NCBI RefSeq assembly: GCF_022627325.1
Contig: NZ_JAETZZ010000019.1
Span: 37,101 to 101,100 of the forward strand
DNA from: Pseudomonas putida
GTDB lineage: Bacteria > Pseudomonadota > Gammaproteobacteria > Pseudomonadales > Pseudomonadaceae
Length of the DNA: 64,000 bases
Direction of reading: 5' to 3'
The notes beneath the pieces were generated by a model, which worked only from the letters and a program-made list of their open reading frames with translations, ran no database searches and was not told the origin of the DNA. Each line of letters begins with the position of its first letter. Position 1 is the stretch's first letter. The position numbers were made by a program, and so were the translations under genes. This document shows, in pieces, positions 37,790 through 46,678 of the stretch.

Positions 37790-39717
37790 GCAAACGCCTG
37801 AGCTGGGATATCCACACCCGCACCCAGATCATCAGCCTGGGCCCTGCGCTGCTGCTGACGTTGCTGCTGATCAGCTTCTTCACCTTCGTGCGTATTCAGG
37901 ACCTGCGTCAGGAGCTCAACCATACCGGCCAACTGATCGCCAACCAATTGGCCCCGGCATCCGAATATGGGGTGATTTCAGGCAACAACGAAGTACTCGA
38001 GGGGTTGATGCGCGCCACCCTGAGCATTCCACATGTGCGCTTTCTGGAAGTGCAGGACAGCCGCAACCATATCCTCGTCTACGTCGAGCAGGCCGACGAA
38101 AGCACCAACCGGGCGCAGCGGGTAGAGGTATTCCAGGCTCCGATCCGCCTTCAACAGATCCGCCTGGACAGTGACTTCCTGCAGCAGGGCAAGGCGCCAT
38201 CGCCGGCGATCGGAGACGATTATCTGGGGCGGGTGATCGTCGGCATGTCGGACGACGCCTTCAGCCAGCGCCAACAGGAGATCGTCATCAAGGCCGGCAT
38301 CCTGGCACTGTTCGCCCTGCTGTTCACCTTCCTGCTCGCACGCCGGCTGGCCATGAGCCTCGCAAAGCCGATCAGCGACATGGGCCATGCGGTCAAGGCC
38401 ATCCAGCAAGGTGACTACAACACCCCGCTGCCAGTGGTCGACGACAGCGAACTGGGGCACCTGGCGCGCCACATCAACAACCTGGCCAGCGCCCTGGAAC
38501 AGGCCAGCGCCGAACAGAAGCAAGCCATTGCCCAGTTGATCCAGGCCCGCGAGGAGGCCGAGCAGGCCAACGGCGCCAAGTCGGAATTCCTGGCGATGAT
38601 GAGCCACGAGTTGCGTACCCCCATGAATGGCGTGCTGGGCATGCTGCAACTGCTCGAAACCACCCAGCTGACCAGCGAGCAGGCCGAGTACACCGCTGTG
38701 GCCAGCGAGTCCACCGGGCACTTGCTCAAGGTGATCAACGACATTCTCGATTTCTCCCGGATCGAACGCACCACCCTGCAACTGGAGCATATCGACTTCA
38801 ACCTCGCCGACCTGATCGCCAGCAGCGTGCAGTCCTTCCAGCACAGCGCACAGCAACGGGGCCTGGACCTGCAACTGCAATTACCGCCCCAGAGCCAGCA
38901 GCTGCAGGTGGTCGGCGACCCCACGCGCATCCGCCAGATCCTCCTCAACCTGGTCGGCAATGCCTTGAAGTTCACTGAACGGGGCCAGGTGCAGGTCGAG
39001 GCTCGTTGGCAGGCGCTCGATCGTCAGACGCTCTGGTTCACCTGCAGCGTGCGCGACACCGGTATCGGCATCGACAGCGAACGCCTGGAAATGATGTTCG
39101 TCGCCTTCCAGCAGGCCGACAGCTCGATTTCACGGCGCTATGGCGGTACCGGCCTGGGGCTGTCCATCGCTCGTACCCTCGCTGAACGCATGGGCGGCAC
39201 GCTGCGCGGGGAGAGCCACGAAGGGCTGGGCTCGACCTTCACCCTGGAAATGCCGCTCGCTCTGGCCAGCTCTGCTGCTGCGGCATTGCCCGGCGCGCTG
39301 GCGGCTCACACCCCGCTCGCCCAAGGCGAACGGATCCTGCTGGTGGAGGACAACCCGGTCAATCAGAGCGTTATCGAAGCCATGTTGCGCAGCCTGGGCC
39401 TGGAGGTCAGCGTGGCCCAGGACGGCATCCAGGCCGTGGAAAAGGTCAGCCAGCAGCGCTTTGCGGCCATCCTGATGGACTGCCGCCTGCCACAGCTCGA
39501 TGGTTATGAAGCCACCCGACGCATACGCCTGCTGCCCAACGGCGGCCAGCTACCGATCATCGCCCTGACCGCCAACGCCCTGCAGGGTGACCGGGAGCGC
39601 TGCATGGCCGCCGGCATGGACGATTACCTGAGCAAACCGTTGCGTCGCACTGACCTGCAGCAGGTGTTGCAACGCTGGCTGCCTGGCCGGACAGTCGCGA
39701 CTGGCGATAAATGCTAA
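37786..39717 (+). CDS. Hybrid sensor histidine kinase (syntenic with PA1611)
   Basis: A 643-residue inner-membrane kinase. Helix 1 (about 20-42) and helix 2 (about 170-190) bracket a periplasmic sensor domain of ~125 residues. A HAMP domain (about 190-245) and coiled coil follow, then the phospho-acceptor His274 in FLAMMSHELRTPMNG, an ATPase domain with GNALKFTE and GTGLGLSI, and a C-terminal receiver with Asp565 in ILMDCRLPQLDGYE. Its place between gpsA and fabA is that of P. aeruginosa PA1611, known to bind RetS and affect the GacS/Rsm switch. Orthology is inferred from synteny and architecture. It is coupled to the upstream binding protein by an ATGA overlap. Confidence 0.9.
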   Translation: MSKRLSWDIHTRTQIISLGPALLLTLLLISFFTFVRIQDLRQELNHTGQLIANQLAPASEYGVISGNNEVLEGLMRATLSIPHVRFLEVQDSRNHILVYVEQADESTNRAQRVEVFQAPIRLQQIRLDSDFLQQGKAPSPAIGDDYLGRVIVGMSDDAFSQRQQEIVIKAGILALFALLFTFLLARRLAMSLAKPISDMGHAVKAIQQGDYNTPLPVVDDSELGHLARHINNLASALEQASAEQKQAIAQLIQAREEAEQANGAKSEFLAMMSHELRTPMNGVLGMLQLLETTQLTSEQAEYTAVASESTGHLLKVINDILDFSRIERTTLQLEHIDFNLADLIASSVQSFQHSAQQRGLDLQLQLPPQSQQLQVVGDPTRIRQILLNLVGNALKFTERGQVQVEARWQALDRQTLWFTCSVRDTGIGIDSERLEMMFVAFQQADSSISRRYGGTGLGLSIARTLAERMGGTLRGESHEGLGSTFTLEMPLALASSAAAALPGALAAHTPLAQGERILLVEDNPVNQSVIEAMLRSLGLEVSVAQDGIQAVEKVSQQRFAAILMDCRLPQLDGYEATRRIRLLPNGGQLPIIALTANALQGDRERCMAAGMDDYLSKPLRRTDLQQVLQRWLPGRTVATGDKC

Positions 39718-39778
39718 AGTGCGGCAGTCTTAAGGACTGGACAGGACCGTCATCGGCCCTGAAAATAGACGTTTCAGT

Positions 39779-39808
39779 GCACACCTGTACTTCTTTCGCC
39801 AGGTGCGC
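39779..39808. promoter_or_regulatory. Imperfect inverted repeat upstream of fabA
   Basis: GCACACCTG (39779-39787) and CAGGTGCGC (39800-39808) are inverted with one mismatch across a 12-base gap. It lies about 110-140 bases before fabA, in the 201-base region between the kinase and fabA, and could be an operator or the kinase terminator. I cannot assign a regulator. Confidence 0.35.
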
Positions 39809-39918
39809 TGTGACTTTCACTACAACGCAATAGTCTACCTGTAGGCTGCCGCCCGGACTGATGCCGGGTTGGCCGGGAAGATTCATCCCCTGCCACAGGG
39901 GGTTATTGAGGAGCTCGC

Positions 39919-40434
39919 ATGACCAAACAACACGCCTTTACTCGGGAAGACCTGCTGCGCTGCAGTCGCGGTGAGCTGTTCGGCCCAGGTAATGCGCAAC
40001 TGCCCGCGCCGAACATGCTGATGGTCGATCGCATCACCCATATCAGCGAAGAAGGCGGCAAGTACGGCAAAGGTGAATTGGTCGCCGAGCTGGATATCAC
40101 CCCGGACCTGTGGTTCTTCGCCTGCCATTTCGAAGGCGACCCGGTAATGCCTGGCTGCCTGGGCCTGGATGCCATGTGGCAGCTGGTTGGTTTCTTCCTG
40201 GGCTGGCAGGGCCTGCCCGGCCGTGGCCGCGCCCTGGGTTCGGGTGAAGTGAAATTCTTTGGTCAGGTGTTGCCCACCGCCAAGAAAGTCACCTACAACA
40301 TTCACATCAAGCGCGTCCTGAAGGGCAAGCTGAACATGGCCATCGCCGATGGCTCGGTCAGCGTTGACGGCCGCGAGATCTACACTGCCGACGCCCTGCG
40401 GGTCGGCGTGTTCACCTCCACTGACAATTTCTAA
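39919..40434 (+). CDS. fabA: 3-hydroxydecanoyl-ACP dehydratase/isomerase
   Basis: A 171-residue enzyme that dehydrates 3-hydroxydecanoyl-ACP and isomerises trans-2 to cis-3-decenoyl-ACP, the branch point to unsaturated fatty acids. The active-site His is in FACHFEGDPVMPGCLGLD and the catalytic Asp follows in CLGLDAMWQL. GAGGAG precedes the ATG. fabB begins 11 bases after it, forming the standard pseudomonad fabAB operon. Confidence 0.98.
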   Translation: MTKQHAFTREDLLRCSRGELFGPGNAQLPAPNMLMVDRITHISEEGGKYGKGELVAELDITPDLWFFACHFEGDPVMPGCLGLDAMWQLVGFFLGWQGLPGRGRALGSGEVKFFGQVLPTAKKVTYNIHIKRVLKGKLNMAIADGSVSVDGREIYTADALRVGVFTSTDNF

Positions 40435-40445
40435 GGGTTATTCGC

Positions 40446-41666
40446 ATGCGCCGCGTCGTTATAACTGGTCTGGGCATCGTATCGTGCCTGGGCAATGACA
40501 AAGCTACCGTCACCGAAAACCTGCGCAACAGCCGTCCGGGTATCCGTTACAACCCGGAATACAAGGAACAGGGGCTGCGTAGCCAGGTTTCCGGCTCCAT
40601 CGACCTCAACCTCGAAGAACTGATCGACCGCAAGGTCTACCGCTTCGTTGGCCACGCTGCGGCGTACGCCTACCTGGCGATGCAGGACGCGATCAAGGAC
40701 GCCGGCCTGACCGAAGAGCAGGTTTCCAACCCGCGTACCGGCCTGGTGGCTGGCTCCGGCGGGGCCTCGACCCTGAACCAGATGGAAGCGCTGGACACCC
40801 TGCGTGAGAAAGGCGTCAAGCGTGTCGGCCCCTACCGCGTCACCCGCACCATGGGCAGCACCGTCTCGGCGTGCCTGGCCACCCCGTTCAAGATCAAGGG
40901 CCTGAACTACTCGATCTCGTCGGCCTGCGCCACCTCGGCACACTGCATCGGCACCGCCCTGGAGCAGATCCAGTGGGGCAAGCAGGACATCGTCTTCGCC
41001 GGTGGCGGTGAAGAAGAGCACTGGAGCCAGTCGTTCCTGTTCGATGCCATGGGTGCCTTGTCGACCAAGCGCAACGATACGCCAGAACTGGCTTCGCGCG
41101 CTTACGATGCCGACCGTGATGGCTTCGTCATCGCTGGCGGCGGCGGTATGGTCGTGGTCGAGGAACTGGAACACGCCCTCGCCCGTGGCGCCAAGATCTA
41201 CGCCGAAATCGTCGGCTACGGCGCGACCTCCGACGGCTACGACATGGTTGCCCCAAGCGGCGAAGGTGCCATTCGCTGCATGCAACAGGCACTGGCCACG
41301 GTCGACACCCCGATCGACTACCTGAACACCCACGGCACCTCGACGCCGGTCGGCGACGTTGCCGAAATCAAAGGTGTTCGCGAAGTGTTCGGCGACAAGG
41401 CGCCCAAGATCAGCTCGACCAAGAGCCTCTCGGGCCACTCGCTGGGTGCTGCTGGCGTGCATGAGGCGATCTACTGCCTGCTGATGATGGAGAACAACTT
41501 CATCGCCGGTTCCGCCAACATCGACGAACTGGATCCGGAAGTCGCTGACCTGCCGATCCTGCGCAAAACCGAAGAAAACGCCAAGATCGACACGGTCATG
41601 AGCAACAGCTTCGGCTTTGGCGGCACCAACGCCACCCTCGTGCTCAAGCGCTGGACTGGCAAGTGA
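40446..41666 (+). CDS. fabB: 3-oxoacyl-ACP synthase I
   Basis: A 406-residue condensing enzyme that elongates the cis-3 unsaturated intermediate made by FabA. The Cys-His-His triad is visible: Cys in SISSACATSAHC, His in YLNTHGTSTPVGD and His in KSLSGHSLGAAG. The thiolase-fold ending FGFGGTNATLVLKRW is typical. It is followed by a strong terminator. Confidence 0.98.
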   Translation: MRRVVITGLGIVSCLGNDKATVTENLRNSRPGIRYNPEYKEQGLRSQVSGSIDLNLEELIDRKVYRFVGHAAAYAYLAMQDAIKDAGLTEEQVSNPRTGLVAGSGGASTLNQMEALDTLREKGVKRVGPYRVTRTMGSTVSACLATPFKIKGLNYSISSACATSAHCIGTALEQIQWGKQDIVFAGGGEEEHWSQSFLFDAMGALSTKRNDTPELASRAYDADRDGFVIAGGGGMVVVEELEHALARGAKIYAEIVGYGATSDGYDMVAPSGEGAIRCMQQALATVDTPIDYLNTHGTSTPVGDVAEIKGVREVFGDKAPKISSTKSLSGHSLGAAGVHEAIYCLLMMENNFIAGSANIDELDPEVADLPILRKTEENAKIDTVMSNSFGFGGTNATLVLKRWTGK

Positions 41667-41685
41667 TGCTTTGACGCTGTAAATG

Positions 41686-41714
41686 AAAACGCCCCGACTG
41701 GTTCGGGGCGTTTT
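41686..41714 (+). terminator. Rho-independent terminator after fabB
   Basis: The stem AAAACGCCCCGA/TTCGGGGCGTTTT with a short loop is followed by a T-rich stretch (TTTTCTTTT). On the other strand it may also serve the convergent amidohydrolase gene. Confidence 0.9.
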
Positions 41715-41756
41715 CTTTTGTGTATGCCTGTGCCGCGCAGCGCTGCGGGCAGAGCG

Positions 41757-42761
41757 TCAGCGAGCCTTGGGCAAGACCGCCAGGAAGTTGTCCCGCGCCA
41801 CCTGCTTCGCCACCTCCTGCGGCAAAGCATCCAGAAACGGCTCGAAGCCGTGCATCTGCTCCCCCACGCTGCCAAACTTGCCGACCACGTCAGACCCGAG
41901 CATGAAGCGCTCAGGGAAACGCTCGACCAGCGCCAGCCACGCCTTGCGCGGCACCCCCTTGTCATCGAGCAGGTACGGCTTGAGCACAGTCCAGGACAAG
42001 TCGATATACAGGTTGGGGTAGTCCTGGAGCAGACGCGTCAGCACTGGCAATAAAAAATCCATCTGCGTCTGATGCCGATGAATCTCCATGCTCGTGCCCG
42101 CGTGCGCCCAGATGAACCGAGTATGCGGATGATTACGCAACGGTTCTTCGATCTCGGCCAGGTAAAGCGGGTTGCGCTCACGCTTTGAGGTGATGTTCGA
42201 ATGCAGCAGCACCGGCATGTCGCGTTCGGCTGCCAGGTGATAGATACGCGTCATGGCCTCGTTGTTGGCGCGGGGCGTGTCCCCGCTGGTGAGCGCAGTG
42301 AGGTCGTCGTGCCGGGTGAAGACTTCACCTATGCCCTGCCAGAGCCCCGGGTAGAGATCGAGCATGCGCTCGATATGGCTGACCGCATTCTTGTCTACCG
42401 GATTGAAACCGGTCAGGAAAGGGTGAAAGCGCTTGCGCTGCTCCGCCGGCAGCTTCTGCAGCGCCGCCGCCACGTAGGTGTCGGTTGCGCTGTACCAGTA
42501 GGCATCGGCGTCGTCACCGGCGTAGTAGCGCGGCCGCTTGGGCTCATCCTCGTGCCATTTCTTGGCCACCGGAATACCGGAAATCATCGAGTGATCGACA
42601 CCGGCTTCATCCATGGCCTTGATCAGTGCAGACATGCCCTCAGTCTCCTGAAAGAAGTCCACATAGTGCAGGTGGGCGTCACTGTAGCGATAATCACGTG
42701 CCTGTGCCGCCTGGCACCACGTTACGCACAACAACAGGCAGGCCAGCACTCTGGCAATCAT
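41757..42761 (-). CDS. Secreted amidohydrolase-family (TIM-barrel) protein
   Basis: A 334-residue amidohydrolase-2-type protein with a signal peptide (about 1-21, ending CQAAQARD). The metal-binding start is YSDAHLHYVDFF; later candidate ligands lie in PVLLHSNIT, FIWAHAGTSMEIHRH and FMLGSDVVGKFG. Members include decarboxylases and lactonases; the export signal is unusual for those and the substrate is unknown. It is convergent with fabB and divergent from the pirin gene. Confidence 0.78.
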   Translation of the reverse strand: MIARVLACLLLCVTWCQAAQARDYRYSDAHLHYVDFFQETEGMSALIKAMDEAGVDHSMISGIPVAKKWHEDEPKRPRYYAGDDADAYWYSATDTYVAAALQKLPAEQRKRFHPFLTGFNPVDKNAVSHIERMLDLYPGLWQGIGEVFTRHDDLTALTSGDTPRANNEAMTRIYHLAAERDMPVLLHSNITSKRERNPLYLAEIEEPLRNHPHTRFIWAHAGTSMEIHRHQTQMDFLLPVLTRLLQDYPNLYIDLSWTVLKPYLLDDKGVPRKAWLALVERFPERFMLGSDVVGKFGSVGEQMHGFEPFLDALPQEVAKQVARDNFLAVLPKAR

Positions 42762-42876
42762 GGGGCAGCATCCTTCTCTGGGTATGAGCAGAATAGACCT
42801 GACGGGCTAGCCAGCGGTTCAGCCGTGCACGGCAAACCGCTATGCTGGTGCTATTTCCCACCGCCTGGAGCACAGC

Positions 42877-43740
42877 ATGAGCAGCCCATTGGTCATTCGC
42901 CCGCGCGCCGAATCGGTCGAGGGCCAACCGATCCTGCGCCCACTGCCGTCGGCGCAGTGCCGCAGCGTCGGCCCGTTCGTGTTCTTCGACCACATGCTCG
43001 AAACCGACTATGCGCCGGGCCATGGTATGGATATCCGCCAACACCCACATATCGGCCTGTCGACCCTGACCTACCTGTTCGAAGGCGCAATCCTGCACAA
43101 AGACAGCCTGGGCACCGAGCAGCGCGTTCTGCCTGGCGATGTCAGCTGGATGACTGCCGGCAGCGGTGTGGCGCATGTCGAGCGCACGCCTGCCGACGCG
43201 CTGGCGCACGGCTCACGCCTGCACGGGCTGCAGGTGTGGCTGGCATCGCCGCGTGAGCTGGAACAAAGCCCGCCGAGCTACAGCCATCACCCCGCCGCCA
43301 GTTTGCCCGTGAGCGATAACCTTGGGGTACGCATTTGTATGATTGCCGGCAGCGGGTTTTGCCTGGAATCACCGGTGCCCGTGCTCTCCCCCACCCTTTA
43401 TGCGCACGTACAGATGCAGCCGGCAACGACGCTGCTGATACCGCCTGACCACGTGCAGCGGGCGCTTTACCTGCTCGATGGCGAGTTGGTGCTGGGCGAT
43501 GAGGATGTGGAGCCTTGCAGCCTGGTGGTGCTGCCGGAGGGCGAGGATGTGACGCTGTATGCGCAGGGCGAGTGCCAGCTGGTGCTGATTGGCGGGGCGC
43601 CGCTGGACGGGCCGCGGCGGATGAACTGGAATTTCGTGGCCAGTGACCCGGAACTGATCGAGCAAGCCAGAGCCCGCTGGGCTGCGGGAGATTGGCCGCA
43701 GGTGCCTGGGGAAACCTCGAGGATCGAGTTGCCCCGGTAA
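42877..43740 (+). CDS. Pirin family protein
   Basis: A 287-residue bicupin. The metal ligands of the N-terminal cupin are present: two His in IRQHPHIGLSTLTYLFEG and the His-x-Glu pair in SGVAHVERTP. The C-terminal cupin (about 165-240) is more diverged. Bacterial pirins have been reported as quercetinases or as redox-linked interaction partners. The function here is not determined. The gene stands alone, with a paired REP just downstream. Confidence 0.9.
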   Translation: MSSPLVIRPRAESVEGQPILRPLPSAQCRSVGPFVFFDHMLETDYAPGHGMDIRQHPHIGLSTLTYLFEGAILHKDSLGTEQRVLPGDVSWMTAGSGVAHVERTPADALAHGSRLHGLQVWLASPRELEQSPPSYSHHPAASLPVSDNLGVRICMIAGSGFCLESPVPVLSPTLYAHVQMQPATTLLIPPDHVQRALYLLDGELVLGDEDVEPCSLVVLPEGEDVTLYAQGECQLVLIGGAPLDGPRRMNWNFVASDPELIEQARARWAAGDWPQVPGETSRIELPR

Positions 43741-43744
43741 TGTT

Positions 43745-43909
43745 GGGGGCTGCCCTGCAGCCCATCGCCGGCAAGCCACACACATGGACTTGCGCCGGCT
43801 TTTAGAAACTGGGCAAGACGGTTGCTTGCGCAGGTAAAGCGCAGGCCTGAAGAACGGCGCTGTCGGGGTGGGAGCCGGCTTGCCGGCGATGGGGCGCGAA
43901 GCGCCCCCG
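43745..43909. repeat. Paired REP element (both copies present) after the pirin gene
   Basis: REP copy 1 (about 43745-43777, ending ATCGCCGGCAAGCC) and inverted copy 2 (43869-43909, starting TGGGAGCCGGCTTGCCGGCG) flank a spacer with TGCGCCGGCTTTTAGAAACT and then GGGCAAGACGGTTG. The same spacer, about 80% alike by eye, follows gltA at 63813-63873. It lies between the pirin gene and the convergent dienelactone hydrolase gene. Confidence 0.85.
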
Positions 43910-43914
43910 CTATG

Positions 43915-44640
43915 TCAGCGCTGGAACACTTCTGTCAGCAGGTTGTGCATCGAGCGGAAGGCCCGCTCCGACGTGCGACGGTCATACTGCATCTTGCCCG
44001 GTACATTGGCACCCGGGTCAGTGAACGAGTGCACCGCGCCACCGTAGCTCAGCAGCTGCCAATCCACCTTGGCCGCGTTCATCTCCTCCTCGAACGCCGG
44101 CAGCTGCTCCTTCGGCACCAGCGGGTCGGAGGCACCGTGCAGCACCAGTACCGAGCCCTGGATACGTTTGGCATCTTCCGGGTTGGGGGTATCCAGCGTG
44201 CCGTGGAATGACACAGCAGCCCTCAGGTCAGCGCCATCGCGGGCCAACTCAAGGGCACAGCAGCCGCCAAAGCAGAAGCCGAACGTGGCGACCTTGCCGG
44301 GGGTCAGCAGTGCCTTGGATTGGGCCAGCAGCTGCGACAGTGCTTCGCGCATGCGCTTGCGCAGCTCAGCACGGTCGTCCTTCAAAGGCGTCATGGCCGC
44401 GCCCGCCTCTTCAGCATTGGCAGGGCGTACCGATTGCCCATACAAGTCGGCAATCAGCACCACGTAGCCCTTCTCGGCCACTTCCTTGGCAATGCGCTCG
44501 GCACCTTCGCCAATACCCATCCAGTTCGGCGCCATTACAAGCCCCGGGCGCCCCAGCGCACCGGGCTCATACACCAGGCGGCTTTCATACGTCTTGCCGG
44601 ACAGGTGATAAACCAGCGATTCGACGATTACCTTGCTCAT
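43915..44640 (-). CDS. Dienelactone hydrolase family protein
   Basis: A 241-residue alpha/beta hydrolase with a cysteine nucleophile in FGFCFGGCCALELA (about residue 121), the catalytic Asp near LHGASDPLVPKEQ and His in YGGAVHSFTD. Members hydrolyse dienelactone or related lactones and esters. No aromatic-degradation genes are adjacent, so a general esterase role is more likely. GGAGTG precedes the ATG at 44640. Confidence 0.9.
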   Translation of the reverse strand: MSKVIVESLVYHLSGKTYESRLVYEPGALGRPGLVMAPNWMGIGEGAERIAKEVAEKGYVVLIADLYGQSVRPANAEEAGAAMTPLKDDRAELRKRMREALSQLLAQSKALLTPGKVATFGFCFGGCCALELARDGADLRAAVSFHGTLDTPNPEDAKRIQGSVLVLHGASDPLVPKEQLPAFEEEMNAAKVDWQLLSYGGAVHSFTDPGANVPGKMQYDRRTSERAFRSMHNLLTEVFQR

Positions 44641-44666
44641 CAAGCACTCCTTGGGCATTCACCATT

Positions 44667-44690
44667 AAAAAAGCCCGCCGAAGCGGGCTT
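44667..44690 (-). terminator. Rho-independent terminator after htpG
   Basis: AAGCCCGC (44671-44678) and GCGGGCTT (44683-44690) form a stem with a CGAA loop. Read on the minus strand it is followed by a T run. It lies 14 bases past the htpG stop. Confidence 0.9.
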
Positions 44691-44704
44691 ATCGATGCAT
44701 CAAC

Positions 44705-46609
44705 TCAAGCAGACAGCTCGACCAACAGCTTGTTCAGGCGACGAACGTAAGCCGCCGGGTCCTTCAAGCTGTCACCGGCCGCCAGCGCCGCCTGATCGAA
44801 CAGGATGTGCGACAACTCGGCGAAGCGGTCTTCGCTCTGCTCGTTATCCAGCTTTTCGATCAGTGGATGAGTCGGGTTGAATTCGAAGATCGGCTTGGAA
44901 TCTGGCACCTTCTGCCCGCTGGCTTCGAGGATCTGGCGCATCTGCAGGCCCAGGTCCTGCTCACCGATGGCCAGGATTGCCGGCGAATCGGTCAGGCGGT
45001 GCGACACACGCACTTCGGCAACGCTCTCACCCAGCGCAGATTTCAAGCGCTCGACCAGGCCTTCTTTTTCCTTGGCGACTTCTTCCTGGGCCTTCTTGTC
45101 CTCTTCGGAGTCCAGCTTGCCCAGGTCCAGGTCGCCACGCGCGACATCGACGAAGGCCTTGCCGTCGAACTCGTTGAGGTAGCTCATCAGCCACTCGTCG
45201 ATGCGATCGGTCAGCAGCAGCACCTCGATGCCCTTCTTACGGAAGACTTCCAGGTGTGGGCTGTTCTTGACCTGCGCGTACGACTCGCCGGTGAGGTAGT
45301 AGACCTTGTCCTGGCCTTCCTTGGCGCGCGCCAGGTAGTCGGCCAGGGAGACGCTCTGCTCGCCGCTCTCGTCATGGGTAGAGGCGAAGCGCAGCAAACC
45401 GGCGATCTTCTCTTTGTTGGCGAAGTCTTCGGCCGGGCCTTCCTTGAGTACCTGGCCAAAGTTCTTCCAGAAGCCCTTGTACTGCTCGGGCTCGTTCTTC
45501 GCCAGCTTCTCCAGCATGTCCAGCACGCGCTTGGTCAGCGCGGTTTTCATCGAATCGATGATCGGATCCTTCTGCAGGATCTCGCGGGAGACGTTCAGAG
45601 ACAGGTCATTGGAGTCGACCACACCCTTGATGAAGCGCAGGTACAGCGGCAGGAACGACTCGGCCTGGTCCATGATGAACACGCGCTGCACATACAGCTT
45701 CAGGCCGCGGGGCGCTTCACGCTGGTACAGATCGAACGGCGCGCGGGCCGGCACGTACAGCAGCGAGTTGTACTCGAGCTTGCCTTCGACCTTGTTGTGG
45801 CTCCAGGCCAGCGGGTTTTCGAAGTCATGGCCGATGTGCTTGTAGAACTCCTGGTATTCCTCGTCCTTGATTTCGGTACGCGGGCGGGTCCACAGGGCAC
45901 TGGCGCGGTTGACGGTTTCCCACTCTTCGGCCGGCTGCTCTTCACCTTCGGCAGCTGCCTGTTCCTTGGGCAGCTGGATCGGCAGGGCAATGTGATCGGA
46001 GTACTTCTTGACCACGTTACGCAGGCGCCAGCCATCGGCGAATTCCTGCTCGTCTTTCTTCAGGTGCAGGACGATACGGGTGCCGCGCTGTGGTTTTTCG
46101 ACGGTGGAAACTTCGAACTCACCCTCGCCTTTGGACGACCAGTGCACACCCTCGGCAGCCGGCTGGCCAGCGCGGCGGCTGAACACGTCGACCTTGTCGG
46201 CGACGATGAAGGCAGAATAGAAGCCCACACCGAACTGGCCGATCAGGTGCGAGTCCTTTTTCTGGTCACCGGTGAGGTTCTTCATGAAGTCGGCCGTGCC
46301 AGACTTGGCGATGGTGCCCAGGTGAGTGATCACGTCTTCGCGGCTCATGCCGATGCCGTTGTCCTCGAGGGTCACGGTACCGGCGTCCTTGTCGAAACTC
46401 AGGCGAATTTTCAGGTCGGCATCGTTTTCGAACAGTTCTGGCTTGGCCAGGGCTTCGAAGCGCAGCTTGTCGGCGGCGTCGGAGGCGTTGGAAATCAGCT
46501 CACGCAGGAAGATTTCCTTGTTCGAGTACAGCGAGTGAATCATGAGGTGCAGCAGCTGCTTCACCTCGGTCTGGAAGCCCAGGGTTTCCTTTTGTGTTTC
46601 CACACTCAT
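44705..46609 (-). CDS. htpG: Molecular chaperone HtpG (Hsp90)
   Basis: A 634-residue cytoplasmic Hsp90. The N-terminal ATP pocket shows LRELISNASDAADKLRFEAL (20-residue core), DNGIGMSREDVI, GTIAKSGT and GQFGVGFYSAF. The middle domain contains the catalytic Arg region NVSREILQ, and a C-terminal dimerisation domain follows. The ATG at 46609 gives the conserved start MSVETQKETLGFQTEVKQL. A sigma-32 type promoter lies ~80 bases upstream inside the neighbouring thioesterase gene. Confidence 0.98.
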   Translation of the reverse strand: MSVETQKETLGFQTEVKQLLHLMIHSLYSNKEIFLRELISNASDAADKLRFEALAKPELFENDADLKIRLSFDKDAGTVTLEDNGIGMSREDVITHLGTIAKSGTADFMKNLTGDQKKDSHLIGQFGVGFYSAFIVADKVDVFSRRAGQPAAEGVHWSSKGEGEFEVSTVEKPQRGTRIVLHLKKDEQEFADGWRLRNVVKKYSDHIALPIQLPKEQAAAEGEEQPAEEWETVNRASALWTRPRTEIKDEEYQEFYKHIGHDFENPLAWSHNKVEGKLEYNSLLYVPARAPFDLYQREAPRGLKLYVQRVFIMDQAESFLPLYLRFIKGVVDSNDLSLNVSREILQKDPIIDSMKTALTKRVLDMLEKLAKNEPEQYKGFWKNFGQVLKEGPAEDFANKEKIAGLLRFASTHDESGEQSVSLADYLARAKEGQDKVYYLTGESYAQVKNSPHLEVFRKKGIEVLLLTDRIDEWLMSYLNEFDGKAFVDVARGDLDLGKLDSEEDKKAQEEVAKEKEGLVERLKSALGESVAEVRVSHRLTDSPAILAIGEQDLGLQMRQILEASGQKVPDSKPIFEFNPTHPLIEKLDNEQSEDRFAELSHILFDQAALAAGDSLKDPAAYVRRLNKLLVELSA

Positions 46610-46678
46610 GGTCTTCAAAACTCCGATCTGATGGCAGTGGGCGCCTGCAGCCGAGTCGGCATGCATTAACGGCGGATG

